A stretch of 64,000 nucleotides of DNA, taken from contig NC_085866.1 in NCBI RefSeq assembly GCF_034702125.1, positions 9,477,966 through 9,541,965 of the forward strand, given 5' to 3'. Origin of the DNA: Engraulis encrasicolus (lineage: Eukaryota > Chordata > Actinopteri > Clupeiformes > Engraulidae). The translations under genes and the position numbers were made by a program. The notes below the pieces were generated by a model. It was not told where the DNA came from and did no database searches. It saw only the letters and a list, made by a program, of their open reading frames with translations. Shown one piece after another: positions 32,501-44,355 of the stretch. Positions within the stretch are counted from its first letter, which is position 1. Every line of letters begins with the position of its first letter.

Positions 32501-32687
32501 GGAAAGGTAGACAGGGGCAGGGGTTAAGTGTTATAAAACAGTGGTCAGTTCAATCCAATTCCATTCAATACAGTTTCATTGCATTGCCATTCCATTCAAA
32601 TATTTGAGCATCACATGCCTCAGAGGGGTTAAATGGAGAGTCCTCTCACTTGATCAAATATGGTTTCACTCTTGCACAACGTATTAC

Positions 32688-32904
32688 CACTGTTGCCAGA
32701 TGTGTCTGATCAAATCCCGCCCAAAAGGTTCTCAAAAACTGCCAAAATGCACTGAATTCCACCCAAATTCAACAAATTACATTGACTTCTATGGGCCCAA
32801 AACGGCTGGGGAAAAAAACCCCGCTAAATGGCCAATTTTACCCGCAGACGCTCATCCCAAGTAGCCCAATTGGGCGGGCATCCGCCCAATCTGGCAACAC
32901 AATG
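32688..32904 (-). mobile_element. hAT-type MITE (family D), copy 5
   Basis: Begins CACTGTTGCCAGATGTGTCT and ends CCCAATCTGGCAACAC. The interior matches 26327-26545 closely. No TSD is readable. Confidence 0.8.
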
Positions 32905-33270
32905 TAGCCTACTACATCTCACAGGTGATGCGGATTGTTTAAATTTGTTTCCAGTATTCTCATTCAATGGAGAAATGAGTCACGCAATAGCAATGGTTAA
33001 ACATTGCCGTGTTTATGAGCGAGTCCCCTGGGCTTGGATGAAATATCTGCCTGGGTGACTGGACTGGCTGATGATGCTGAAAAAATGTATACAGGTATGC
33101 ACGTACAGTACTTATGTACAGGAACTTGAAATACGGGATGTTCATAGAAAATCTGACTCAAAGATCACAACATCTATAATAATAATACAAATAATACTAA
33201 TAATAATGTATTGTTATTTGTATTATTCTTATTATTATTAGTAGTAGTATTAATACTATATATCATTAAA

Positions 33271-33407
33271 TACCCGCAGGGTTCTTCAAGGAACCTTTCA
33301 AAAGGGTTTCTCAAGGAACCTCTCTGAATCAAAAAGGTTCCTCCCCAGTGGCAATGGTGAGGAACCCTAAAAGGTTCCTCGAGGAACCTGCAATTCTAAG
33401 AGTGAAT
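33271..33407. repeat. Palindrome-rich repeat (GGTTCCTCNAGGAACC)
   Basis: TTCTTCAAGGAACC, TTTCTCAAGGAACC and GGTTCCTCGAGGAACC occur within 130 bp, a pattern I associate with a common fish short repeat. It is preceded by an imperfect ATA/TTA repeat at 33178-33262. Confidence 0.5.
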
Positions 33408-33428
33408 CCTGTGGTAGGATAATCTTAT

Positions 33429-33787
33429 AGGGACACTGTGTGAGATTTTCAGTTGTTTATTTCCAGAATTCATGATGCCCATTCACTAATGTTACCTTTT
33501 TCATGAATACTTACTACCAGCATCAAATTCTAAGTATTCATTATGACTGGGAAAAGTGCACTTTCCATACATGAAAAGGGGGATCTTTTCCATGGTCCGC
33601 CATTTTGAATTTCCAAAAATAGCCATTTCTAGCTGCAAAAATTACTGTACTTGGACCATACTTGAAAATATTTGTTTATTACTTAGTAAATTTTCATGTA
33701 AAGATCAAATTTGGCAATAGGCAGCCCAGTTTCAATGAGCAGCATAGTTGCAATACCTTTTTTGACCATTTCCTGCACAGTGTCCCT
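33429..33787 (+). mobile_element. TTAA-type MITE (family F), copy 2
   Basis: Near-complete match to 14604-14952, with ends AGGGACACTGTGTGAGATTT and CACAGTGTCCCT. The right flank is TTAA and the left flank TTAT. Confidence 0.8.
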
Positions 33788-34619
33788 TTAAAATGGTATT
33801 GGCCAAAACAAACCGTCCCAAGCCAAAGTGACTAAAGCTAGTGTATGTTTTATTATCATTCCTTTTTTAATTTTTTCTTTCACAAATGTTTTAAGCACAT
33901 GTTTACACTTTAAATAATAAATATTAAAGGCCAATACCACAAATGACTTTGCTGTTTGTTGGCTGAACTGCATTGTGGACATTCTTGTGTCATCGGACAT
34001 TCATATCATTGCCAGTGTCGTGCATGAGAGAGAGGGGAGTGACATTGTGACATGTATGGCATTCGTGTCATTTCCAGGCAATAGGCATTCATGTCATTTT
34101 CAGTGTCATGTATGGGGGGGGGGTGCACTGACAATGTCAAAGGTGTGTCAGAGGGGGACAGTGACATTGTGACATGTCTATGACTTGGGGAAGGGACTGT
34201 GAATGAGGGTTGAGGGGAGAGAGGATGGGCAGACATTTTGCACAATCTCATGTCACTGGACATTCGTATCATGTGCTATGTGTGAGCAACATGGCATCAT
34301 AAAAGTAGGGGGTGAATTCAGGTAAATTGGGCCACTTTTTGCACACACGTTAACGGGGAAAAAGTGGCCCAATTTATTCACCCCTAAGTAAGATAACATG
34401 CCCATTTGAACAGTCTACCGTGTTCATACATGATGCCTTTTCAAGTTAACTCTTGCTTCACAATGCCTTGTGACAGGGTAGGTTTAGGGATGGTTTAGGT
34501 CTGGGCACAATTTTGTTACAAATTCTTAATTTCCCTTGCGTGTTTTGTTGTTCAGTTAAAGCAGCAGAAACATTGCTCTACTGACAGGATAGGGTTAGGC
34601 ATGGTTGTGGTCACAGCAG

Positions 34620-34849
34620 TAATGGTGGGGTGGCGTCCGCGCCAATGTCTTATCCTGAGCGTATCACTCGGTGCGTAATTCCAAGAGCAGTATAATGAAA
34701 AGGAAGAAAGGAGTCGCACACTGGAGCTGAATGCAGAATCAAAAACTGTATTAAAGAAAGCCGAAAAAACTAAATAAAACCGGCAGACAGGGGACAAACG
34801 TTTCGGGTCTAGCCCATCATCAGTGTTCCCAGTTTGAAACACACAGTTT
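34620..34849 (-). mobile_element. Penelope-like terminal-repeat insertion with 11-bp TSD
   Basis: The perfect direct repeat GGTCACAGCAG occurs at 34609-34619 and 34850-34860. The minus strand carries CACTGATGATGGGCTAGACC then CGAAACGTTTGTC, i.e. a CUGAUGA core, a GGG/CCC stem II, GAAAC and a GUC. Helix I pairing is poor. It encodes no protein. Confidence 0.65.
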
Positions 34850-35073
34850 GGTCACAGCAGAGCATTTTTGCTTTCAACAACAGCAATTTGCCGTGGCAAC
34901 ACAAATTTGGAAAAACTGCACAAATCTCGTCACGTTACAAAAGTCCTTTTCCGTGGCATTTAGGACCATGAGTTAACTTGCAAATGCACTGGCGTGAGAT
35001 AATATACCCCTTGACATGATGCCATTCTATTGTAGGAGAGAGGGCAGTGCATGACAATGCCATGTGTGTTAGT

Positions 35074-35413
35074 CAGAGCCATCTAATATCAGAGTTACGC
35101 CACTCCCATAGACCTCTATGGACCAATCTTTCCACAGCAATGGCGGCTCTCATGGAGCCTCACGGAGCTTTAACATGGAAATCCCCATTGACTTTAGTTC
35201 CATTAGAAGTTACTTAGTTCCAGGAGGTGGCCGTAGAACACAGAAAATGTGGTAAAGGTAATGTAATTTGTTTGTACTTAATCTTTGTTTGGTATGTGAT
35301 GGTTCTGTGTTAGTTTCCAACGAACAGAAGTTTACATTTTAATCTACGCAAATCACATCACCAACCGACTTCCTGGTCCCCGGTTTGCGCAACTCTGTTA
35401 TTAGATGGCTCTG
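35074..35413 (+). mobile_element. 340-bp hAT MITE, young copy (family G)
   Basis: Twin of 17794-18133, same length and orientation. Perfect TSD GTGTTAGT at 35066-35073 and 35414-35421. It interrupts the degenerate minisatellite region. Confidence 0.92.
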
Positions 35414-36087
35414 GTGTTAGTGGGGACCATTGGCATTGTAATACACTGTACAGTATATGACTGAGAGAATGGGCAGTGAAGGGGGAATGCAGGGAGAGAG
35501 ATGGAATGGGGCATTTTTGGACAATCTTGGCCATTTGTGTCACAGTCAGTGTCATGTCCATGGGGTGGCAGTGACAGTGTCTTGGGAGTGTCAGAGGGGG
35601 CCAGTGACATGTATGAGAGAGGGTGGAGTGAATGGTTCCAGGAGAATGAGGTTTATCAAAGGGGGCTGAGGAGACAAGGGGGCTGGGCTTGAGATTTGTG
35701 GGGATTTTTTCGGGGACAACCTCATGTCATTAGGCATCCGTCGTGTCATGTGTGTGTCAGAGGGCACACTGACAATGTAATAGGTGAGAGGGGGATCGGG
35801 GGGAGGGGAAGGGAAGGGAAGGGGCGTCAGGCTTGAATTAGTGGAGTTTTTTAGACAACCTTTTGCCATTGGACATTGTGTCATTTTCACTGTCAGGACG
35901 GGCCAGTGACACTGTCATGTGTATGTCAGAGGTGACAGTGACATTGTGATGTATATGAGGGGGGGTTGCAAGTTAAAGCTAGCTGGGGAATAACAGTGAG
36001 CACCATGGCATGTGATCTTAGAGCATAGAGTAATCATAGGTAGTGCCTCAGTAGCGGGAATATGCCTCCACTATTTCACTGTACTAA

Positions 36088-36355
36088 GGTGCCGTTTACA
36101 CGTAGCTGGATATTTTTATATGTGGATATTTTTTTCTCCTGGTTGTATTGGTTTTGCATTGGTTTTGGCCTTCCGTTTCCACGCAGATATTTAAAATCCA
36201 GGTATAAAAAGCAGGAGAAAAAAATATCCTGTTTAGGGGGCTGAAACGCATTCGTTACAATGGAGGATTTATTTTTATCCACCTGTTGTGTTTACACCTA
36301 ACAGGAGAAAAAAATACCCTGCTAAAAAAATATCCTGCTACGTGGAAACAGCACC
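36088..36355 (+). mobile_element. Harbinger-like MITE (family B), copy 2
   Basis: Ends GGTGCCGTTTACACGTAGCT and CTACGTGGAAACAGCACC. TAA lies on both sides (36085-36087 and 36356-36358), the 3-bp TWA duplication typical of PIF/Harbinger. It contains an internal TATCCTGCTA duplication near its right end. Confidence 0.8.
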
Positions 36356-36727
36356 TAATACAAAGCAGTGATAGCTGGTTGAAAGGAAAGAGGCGGGACG
36401 GGCATTATTGGACAATGTAATGTCACTGGACATTCATATCATTGTCAGTGTGTCATGTGTAAAGGGGAGGGGAGGGGAGGGCAGTGACAGTGTTAGAGAG
36501 AGCAGCCGTGACATTTGAGAGAGTAGTGAAAGCTACCTGGGGAATATAATAAGCCTGAGCTCCACATAGCATATGATGACTTAGAGCATACTGTAATCAT
36601 AGGTAGTGGTGCCTCAGTGGAGGGAATTATACCTTCAATACAATATTCCCCTACACTAATACACTTCTCCCTTTCTGCAGTTTAATAGAAAGCATAACAC
36701 ACACAGACTCGCACTCACGCACACGCA

Positions 36728-36728
<1 letters not shown>

Positions 36729-36794
<66 letters not shown>
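36729..36794. repeat. (CA)n microsatellite
   Basis: Long CA run. Confidence 0.95.
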
Positions 36795-36795
<1 letters not shown>

Positions 36796-36859
36796 AACCC
36801 CCACACTCCCTAGACAGGAGCACTGCATGAAATATTAAGCAGGGCAACCTGCGAGTGAC

Positions 36860-37215
36860 TGTGTGTGTGTGTGTCAGTGGGGGCGGACGTGTGTGTGTGT
36901 GTGTCAGTGGGGGCGGACGTGTGTGTGTGTGTGTAGGTGATGTTTGACATAAGGGGGCAACTCAGCTGTGACCTACAGACGCGTGAGACACTCATCACAC
37001 ACACTGACACACACACACGCGCACACACATACGGTATACACACGCGCACACACACACACACGTAAGGGCAGACAGAGTATACCCCCACTCATCACCCACA
37101 CTGACACACACATGCACGAACACACCTACAAGCACATGCGCACACACATACGGTATGCACACACACACACACACACACATACGTAAGGGCAGACGGCGTA
37201 TACCCTCACCCCCTA
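36860..37215. repeat. GT/CA-rich duplicated units
   Basis: GTCAGTGGGGGCGGACGTGT occurs twice at 36873-36925. A unit of about 110 bp ending CGTAAGGGCAGAC...GTATACCC occurs twice (about 36990-37095 and 37100-37210). Confidence 0.75.
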
Positions 37216-37431
37216 CTTAACAGGCCTCCTCTGAGAGCATCAATAATGCATTGTTAAACCCCTCACCCGCCCTCCCTCCACCCCCCATCACCCTACAGAC
37301 GCGTGGGACACACATCACACACATGCACATACACACACACGCACGCGTACACACACACACATACACACACACACCCTCCCCTGGGCCTCTGGAAGACCCC
37401 AGTGTGAGTGATTTATCAGAGCTGAGGCTAG

Positions 37432-37690
37432 AGGAGAGGAGAGGGGGATAGGATAGAACAGGAGTGGAGGGGATAGGAAAGGAGAGGAAAGAAGAGGAGA
37501 GTTGAGGGGAGAGGAGAGGAAAGAAGAGGAGGGTAGAAAAGAAGAGGAGAGGAGGAGAGAAAAGAGGAGAGGAGGATAGGATAGAACAGGAGTGGAGGGG
37601 AGAGGAGAGAAGTGAAGAGAGGAGGGTAGAAAAGAAGAGGGGAGAGGAGATGAGGAAAGAGGGGAGGGGAGAAGAGAAGAGAGGAGTGTG
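37432..37690. repeat. Purine tract (GGAGA-rich), about 260 bp
   Basis: The plus strand is almost entirely A and G, with GGAGAGGA-like words and a duplicated GGATAGAACAGGAGTGGAGG (near 37447 and 37577). Long complementary-strand frames rich in Ser/Leu/Pro are artefacts. Confidence 0.92.
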
Positions 37691-37863
37691 TGTGTGTGTG
37701 TGGGGGGGGGTCTGCCATTATTGCCCCAGCCAGCCCCACATCTGCACACATCAATAAATGACAGGCAGGAGGGCGCACAGCCACAGGCAAGGGGCTGGGG
37801 GGGTGTGTCAGTGTGTGGGTTGGAGAGGACATTTTCGAGGGGCTGCTGGGAGTACATTGTCTG

Positions 37864-37988
<125 letters not shown>

Positions 37989-38119
37989 GAGACAGAGGAC
38001 ATTTTCAGGTGGCAGGTGAGAGAGTCTGTGTGTGCGTCTGTGTGTGCGTGTCTTTGCATGTGTCTCTAGTTATCCATTTGACTAATTTTGTGTCTTGCAC
38101 ACTAAAAAGTAGTTTCTGT

Positions 38120-38175
38120 CAGTGTTGCCAGATTGGGCAGGTAAAATGGGGGGGAAAAAAATCAGCCGTTTTGGG
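38120..38175 (+). mobile_element. hAT-type MITE (family D), 5' fragment
   Basis: CAGTGTTGCCAGATTGGGCA followed by AAAATGGG and CAGCCGTTTTGGG. The right half is missing. Confidence 0.6.
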
Positions 38176-38246
38176 TTGTGAGTTCACAGCTTTTTTGTGT
38201 GGTATCTCTCCTAAGTCTTGCCTGTATGATATGTGTGTGTCTCAAT

Positions 38247-38248
<2 letters not shown>

Positions 38249-38327
<79 letters not shown>
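38249..38327. repeat. (GT)n microsatellite
   Basis: Uninterrupted GT run of about 79 bp. Confidence 0.97.
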
Positions 38328-38330
<3 letters not shown>

Positions 38331-38390
38331 TTTGATGTCCCTCTCCTGGTCTCCTGTGTGTGTGTGTGTGCCTCGCCATACCCCCCACTC

Positions 38391-39090
38391 CCCCCCCCCT
38401 CTCTCTTCTATCCCTCTCTTTTCTTTTTCCCGCTCTCTCTCCCTCTCCATCTGAAATCCCCCACACTTTCCCTCTCTTCTATCATTACCTCTCTCTTCTA
38501 TTCCTCCCTCTCTCTCCAACCCTCTCCCTTTTCCTTCTCTCCTTCAGTCTGTCCCTCCCTCTCTCTTTCTCTCTGCCTCCCGAATCCCCTCCTCTCTCCC
38601 TCTTTCTCTCTGTTTTTCCCTCTCTTCCCTGTCTCTTTACTGTATCACCCCTCTTCCCTCTCTTTCTCTCTCCCTTTCTTTTGATCTCCGTTCCCTGTTT
38701 ACTGCCCCTCTCTTTCCCCTTCTCTCTCTCTCTCCCCATCTGTCTATCTATTTTCTCTCTCCCATACTCTCTCTTCAGCGCTTCCCTCATTTTCTCTGTT
38801 TCTCCCTTTCTCTCTCGTGCACACTCTTTCTCTCTCTCTCTGTCTCTCTCTCTCTCCCCACTCTCCTCTCTTTATCACTTTCTCTCTCTCCCCCTCCCCT
38901 CTCTCTCTCTCTCCCTCTCTCTCTCTCCTCTCTCTTTCTCCCCTCCCTTTATCTCTCTTTCCCCCTCCCCTCTGTCTCCCCCCTCCTTCTCTCTCTCTCT
39001 CCTCCCCCCCTCTCTCTATCTCTCTCTTCTATCTCTCTCTTCTCTCCCCCCCCTCTCTCTTCTCTCCCCCTCTTCTCCCCCCACTCTGCC
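38391..39090. repeat. Pyrimidine tract (CT-rich), about 700 bp
   Basis: The plus strand is almost pure C and T with few purines. The 336-codon frame across it is leucine/serine/proline low complexity and not a gene. Confidence 0.93.
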
Positions 39091-39210
39091 TTCATGGCGG
39101 CCTGTCAGCCGGCTGCTTTTAGCGCAGGTGAGGGGTGTCAGGAGACCACAACATGCTGCACTCCCTGGAGAGGAGAGGGGACTCACTACCCACTGCTGTG
39201 GTGGCACACA

Positions 39211-39211
<1 letters not shown>

Positions 39212-39243
<32 letters not shown>

Positions 39244-39284
39244 CATCAGTGAGAAACCAAGAGAGATAGAGAGAGACAGAGACA

Positions 39285-39324
<40 letters not shown>

Positions 39325-39463
39325 GTGTGTGTGTGTGTGTGTGTGTGTTTGCGTGTGTGTGTGTGTGTGATTTATTCTTCCATCCTGGGACCTGACAGGG
39401 ATATAAGGAGCAGAGATTACAATTCCGCTAGATGGGGCATCTGTTGCCCCCATGTGTGTGGGT

Positions 39464-39519
<56 letters not shown>

Positions 39520-39527
39520 ACACACCA
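39212..39527. repeat. GT runs (39212-39242, 39286-39369) and CA run (39466-39527)
   Basis: Successive dinucleotide runs with TTTGC interruptions in the second. The GT and CA runs are inverted relative to each other. Confidence 0.95.
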
Positions 39528-39832
39528 TCGTGGACGGCAGGAGTAAGAATTAGCTTTGCAAAAGGGAAACTTTGACCAGCCGCTGAATAAAACATTTATT
39601 TCATTAAAATTCTATTCTTTTTGTTGTTTTATTTCCTTTTCACCATTTCTGTTTCCTTCAAATCTGTTTTGGATTTTACTTTTGTCTAACTACTCCGTTG
39701 TTCACAAAACTCTTTTTTTTAATAATAATAATAATATTTTCAAAATGTGCAACGACTCACTAAAAACTTGACCGCGGGCCGCGCACTTTGGGCATGCCTG
39801 TACTACACTGCTGTACTAAACAAGAATGTAGT

Positions 39833-40335
39833 TGTCAGGACCCACAGAGACAGACAAGACGAGAAGTCAAGCAGAGTGAGATTTATTCACAGGCATCATA
39901 GGCATCAGACATCACAGGCAGAATCCAGGGTTTTAACGAAAACATGGCCTACTGGCAAAAGTTCAGAAAGGTCATACCACACGCTGAGAACACAGGAGAT
40001 CCAAAAGGCGAACTTAGGAGATTCAGCTTCAATAGCAGTTCAGAACAGATTTCAAGGAACAGAGTGACCTGGAGTCTTGTAGCGTCCGATGATGAGGCCA
40101 GAGACAAAGTGCAGGGTGAATGGAGATAAAGTAGACTGTGGATCAATGAAGTGCAGGTGAAAGAGATAACCAATCAGGAGGGAAGAGAACGAGCAGTGAA
40201 GACCAATGATACAGTAAGTAGTTGGTGAAGACTGATTGGTTGGGGTGAATAACTAATAAGCAGGGGAGAGTGAACAGGCAGGTGTGGTTAAGTTGGACTG
40301 ATTGCTCGTTTGGGAACCTGGCCTGGCCGTGACAA
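39833..40335 (-). mobile_element. Solo LTR of an LTR retrotransposon
   Basis: On the minus strand the unit starts TGTCACGGCCAGGCCAGGTT and ends GGGTCCTGACA, with short TGTCA/TGACA inverted ends. CTGTGAATAAATCTCAC near the 3' end is a canonical poly-A signal in the expected place. TAGT appears on both sides (39829-39832 and 40336-40339) as a 4-bp TSD. No internal coding sequence adjoins it. Gypsy-like by its ends; the clade is inferred. Confidence 0.65.
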
Positions 40336-41445
40336 TAGTAACAGCATATCTTCTCTATAAATTGAGTTTTGACCGGAAAATGGGCTTTATAATACCTCCT
40401 TTGACTTGGGTCAAAAAATTGGTTCAACTCTGTCCCGTTTCAGAGAAAAGAACATGTAAAAAAAAATAATACAGAATCTACAAAAACGGATGTTATTGCG
40501 TTTTTAAGAAGTTACGTCTTACAAGCTAAAGCGCAGTAAGTGACTTGTAGTTATTGCATTTATCATTGTAGCAGTGGTTGATGAACGAACGGTAATACCA
40601 GAAATTGGCATCTGTAAACATGTTACATCTGATTGAGCACATCTGATCTAGTACCTACATTCATACTGAGTGAGTGTATATAGACCTACTGAGTGTATAA
40701 TGAATATTCATTGTTAATGTGAAGTGTGTTATGTTGGTTGAAGATGAGTCTTTGGTATTACTGGTGCCCCCAAGACATATTCTGTTTTAGGCGACTGTCT
40801 GCCTATGCCTAGCGCCGGCCCTGCCACCATTCCTTGCATAGAAGCAGCGTATGTTTCATTATGAGGGCAGAGCCGGGCTACTGGTTTTCGTAGGGTTACG
40901 GGGTGGTACTCGATCGGGTGCCTAGCTGGTAAAAAAAAGTTCAGTCATCAGATGACCTTTTTTTTTTAACTTTAATCCCCGCAAGAGCGCAGCAACTACA
41001 TTTTTGTGGCGTTTTTTTCTTTCATTTCTTGTGTGTGAATACATTTCCATCCTAAAAAAGTATTATGTTGAAGTGTCACCACCACTTTACCTACAACACA
41101 GTTGTCTGGTCAGAAAGGAAACTTTAAAAGCCTTTTTTCTCAGTTTGCACAGAAGCACAGTAAGCACAGTAACTGCATTCTTGTTTAGTACGACAGTTCA
41201 GTCGTGAAAACGTATCTTCTTATTCTGTCTGTTGGCCTCTACTCTCTACTCAGTATGTATTTATTTTTGTCCCTGTGCTGTTATGTATATTTAATGCATT
41301 GCAGTGACTGTAGCCCATAAGATTTGCCGCCGTGGTACAACAAATTACACCTTTTCTTTCCTTACATTACTCTTATCTCGCACGCAGACTTGTGAATGCG
41401 CTGAGAGTTCCTTCAGAATTGTGGGCTGATGTCCAATATACTGTG

Positions 41446-41452
<7 letters not shown>
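40336..41452. other. No gene; minor repeat fragment
   Basis: TTTTAGGCGACTGTCTGCC...GCGCCGGCCCTG at 40785-40833 looks like the end of a CAGGGCCGGC-type MITE. Otherwise AT-rich and unremarkable. Confidence 0.4.
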
Positions 41453-41613
<161 letters not shown>

Positions 41614-41825
41614 CACGTGTGTGTGCGTATGTGTGTGCGCGCGGTCGTACAGTACGTGCGCGTATGTGTGATGGCGTGCCTGTCTGTGAAGCATCGAGAT
41701 TAAAGCGTCGGGGCTAATTAGCGAGCGTGACAACACACTTGGGGAAGGCCAGTCGTCAAAGCTCGCCATTCAGGAGGAGATTATGACTAATTAGCCTCTC
41801 CATTAACACACTCATGCATACACAC

Positions 41826-41886
41826 GCATGTACACACACACTGTCTCTCTCTCTCTCACACACACACACACATATACACGCATTTA

Positions 41887-41931
<45 letters not shown>

Positions 41932-42195
41932 GCATACACACACACACACATGCATAGGCACACACACACACATGTACACGCATATACACACACACTCACA
42001 CAGCACACACAAACACGCACGCATATACACACATGTACACACACTCTCTCTCACACACACACACACAAACACGCACGCATATACTCACACACTCACACAG
42101 CACACACAAACACGCACGCATATACACACATGTACACACACTCTCTCACACACACACACACACACAAACACGCACGCATATACTCACATATACAC
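41826..42195. repeat. CA/CT compound repeat with duplicated ~95-bp units
   Basis: The word AAACACGCACGCATATACAC recurs (near 42010 and 42108, and partly at 42066 and 42168), so the area expanded by unit duplication. Long Thr/His frames are artefacts. Confidence 0.85.
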
Positions 42196-42389
42196 GCCTC
42201 ACACCAAAGTCCTTGCACACTACCCACTCAAACACAACCTATACACAAACCAAACCCACTCCCACACCTCACACACTACATACGTCACACCCTTGAGGAC
42301 ATTCTATATACGTACACTAAAGTCCTTGGACACACTGCCCACTGAAACACAAGAAAAATCCACTTTGGCACATTTACAGTACACTAACC

Positions 42390-42762
42390 CAGTGTTTCTC
42401 AACAGGGGTGCCACGGAAACATGGCTGAGGGTATGTGAAATTGACCTTATTAAATAAATAAATTATGTAATATAATACATATTTGTCTAAATGAATAAAC
42501 TAATGCTTAGTCAGTGGAATCTTTCATCTACATCATCTACGCACAATAAAGTCAATTTAGGCCACCTCAGTATGGCCTACACATAGCATGTCTGAGATAA
42601 AGCTGCAAATTCGAACGTAGGTTGTGTAACGTCTCCAAATATGTTACTTTTCTAAGCTTGTATCGGATGCGATGCCATGTTACGGCTTGTTGGCTTGGGG
42701 TGCCTTGAAATTTTTCATGAATTGAAAGGGTGCCTCGCCTAAAAAAAGGTTGAGAAACACTG
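42390..42762 (+). mobile_element. hAT-type MITE, 373 bp, perfect TSD
   Basis: Begins CAGTGTTTCTCAACAGGGGT and ends AAAAAGGTTGAGAAACACTG. Perfect TSD CACTAACC at 42382-42389 and 42763-42770. It interrupts a CA-rich stretch. Confidence 0.92.
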
Positions 42763-42934
42763 CACTAACCCACACACACATGAATAACACCCTATATACC
42801 TCACATACAATGTAACCTGCTCCTTCTGACGCGCACGACTCATTCCAACAACACATCCTACCTACAGGCACTCCCCCAAACCCTGCACTTACACTAACCT
42901 GCTTTCTAACCACAGCCGCACACACAGGCGCACG

Positions 42935-42937
<3 letters not shown>

Positions 42938-43022
<85 letters not shown>

Positions 43023-43038
43023 GACACACACACACACA
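42938..43038. repeat. (CA)n microsatellite
   Basis: CA run of about 80 bp with an ACATACAGACAC break. Confidence 0.96.
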
Positions 43039-43148
43039 CAGACTACCAGTCTCACCCAGAGACCACTCCTACACAGCAGAAATTAAACATTCACACACAC
43101 CCTAAAGCCACACACAAACCTACTCCAGTCTCCTATACACTCCTCGCA

Positions 43149-43271
<123 letters not shown>

Positions 43272-43585
43272 AGAGTGTGTGGAGAGTGTATGTGGAGAGT
43301 GTGTGTGTGTATTTTGAAGTGGGCACAGTTTAGCATTCTTTAGCTATTGTTGGGTTAATATGAATAAAACAAGAAGTTACTGTAACTCCATAAAAAAAGT
43401 CTAACTACTATTCTGCAACCACTGTGCAATTGAAGGTACAGTATGTTTGGCCATATCACCTGGTGAGCAGACGGAACGTCTTCTGATTGGCAGAGCAGGT
43501 GTCCTTTATTCCCCAAAGAGCAGGACACCTATGATGTCATGCGGGCGTCTAAGCAGCTTCTTTTCTAACTTTCTGGCAAAGTTCC

Positions 43586-43750
43586 GTTACTAATTCTATC
43601 GCATCTGGTTGTCTAGTCAAGACCGCGTCGTTAGTTCTATCGCATCTGGTTGTCTAGTCAAGACCCCGTTACTAATTCTATCGCATCTGGTTGTCAAGTC
43701 AAAAACCCAGTCGTTAATTCTATCTCATTTGGTTGTCAAGTCACCCCAAC
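43586..43750. repeat. 41-bp tandem repeat, about 4 copies
   Basis: TAATTCTATCGCATCTGGTT recurs at 43591, 43632, 43673 and 43715 (last copy diverged), each followed by GTCTAGTCAAGACC or a variant. Periods are 41-42 bp. Confidence 0.88.
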
Positions 43751-43917
43751 GTTCTGCGCGCGTCCTTACATGCCTCCGATAGAGGCGCGTCGCACTAGAT
43801 TAGGAAGTGGTGCCCATAGCAACGTACCAAGCGCAGCGGATAATCTACTTTCTCACGAAGCCTTAGTTTAACATAATTAAGAAATTAATATTGAAATGCT
43901 GGTAACCGGGTGATAAG

Positions 43918-44009
43918 CGGAATAGTGGCCTTCGAGGTGTCCCGATATCAACGCTCCTCCTCGTCCATTATTTCCCTTGATATCGGGACACCTCGTCGAC
44001 CGCTATTCC
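43918..44009. repeat. Long hairpin (about 33-bp arms)
   Basis: GGAATAGTGGCCTTCGAGGT then GTCCCGATATCAA pairs with TTGATATCGGGACACCTCG then TCGACCGCTATTCC across a loop of about 27 nt. Possibly a foldback MITE. No TSD seen. Confidence 0.75.
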
Positions 44010-44220
44010 ATACATATCTGGCAAGTGTGCGACATCAATGTACACTGTGTGACATCACTGCTACACTGCCACACTTAAGCCACAGTGATTGTGGATGCAC
44101 CGCACTTCAATCAAGCAGGCAGGACAGTACAGGTAGGACCTCTAATACTATTCAGAACTGCCTTGATTTAGACTGACATACTGTAGGCAGTAATCAATAA
44201 CAACACACAGAAAGACACAC

Positions 44221-44355
44221 AGACACACACACACACACAGGCGCACGCGCACGCACGCACACACACCCCGCGCACACGCACATGCACACCACACACACGC
44301 ACACTGACACGCACACCGCACGCACGCACGCACACACACACACACACACACACAG
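44221..44355. repeat. CA/CGCA compound repeat
   Basis: CA runs with GCACGCGCACG and ACGCACGC blocks. Confidence 0.92.

Larger units (their letters stand above)
33960..36530. repeat. Degenerate dispersed minisatellite (TGACATTGTGACATG type)
   Basis: Variants of GTGACATTGTGACATGT, GGACATTCATATCATTG and CAGTGTCATGTATG recur in clusters at 33975-34285, 35455-35955 and 36395-36530. The clusters are separated by insertions at 34620-34849, 35074-35413 and 36088-36355. I read this as one old tandem array broken up by transposons. The short frames here are repeat-derived. Confidence 0.6.

Noticed and set aside
38178..39370. Long plus-strand frames of 168-336 codons
   Set aside because: They are translations of GT runs and the pyrimidine tract (Cys/Val and Leu/Ser/Pro low complexity), with no domain content.
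43586..43750. CRISPR-like array
   Set aside because: The repeats are directly tandem without unique spacers, and the DNA is eukaryotic.
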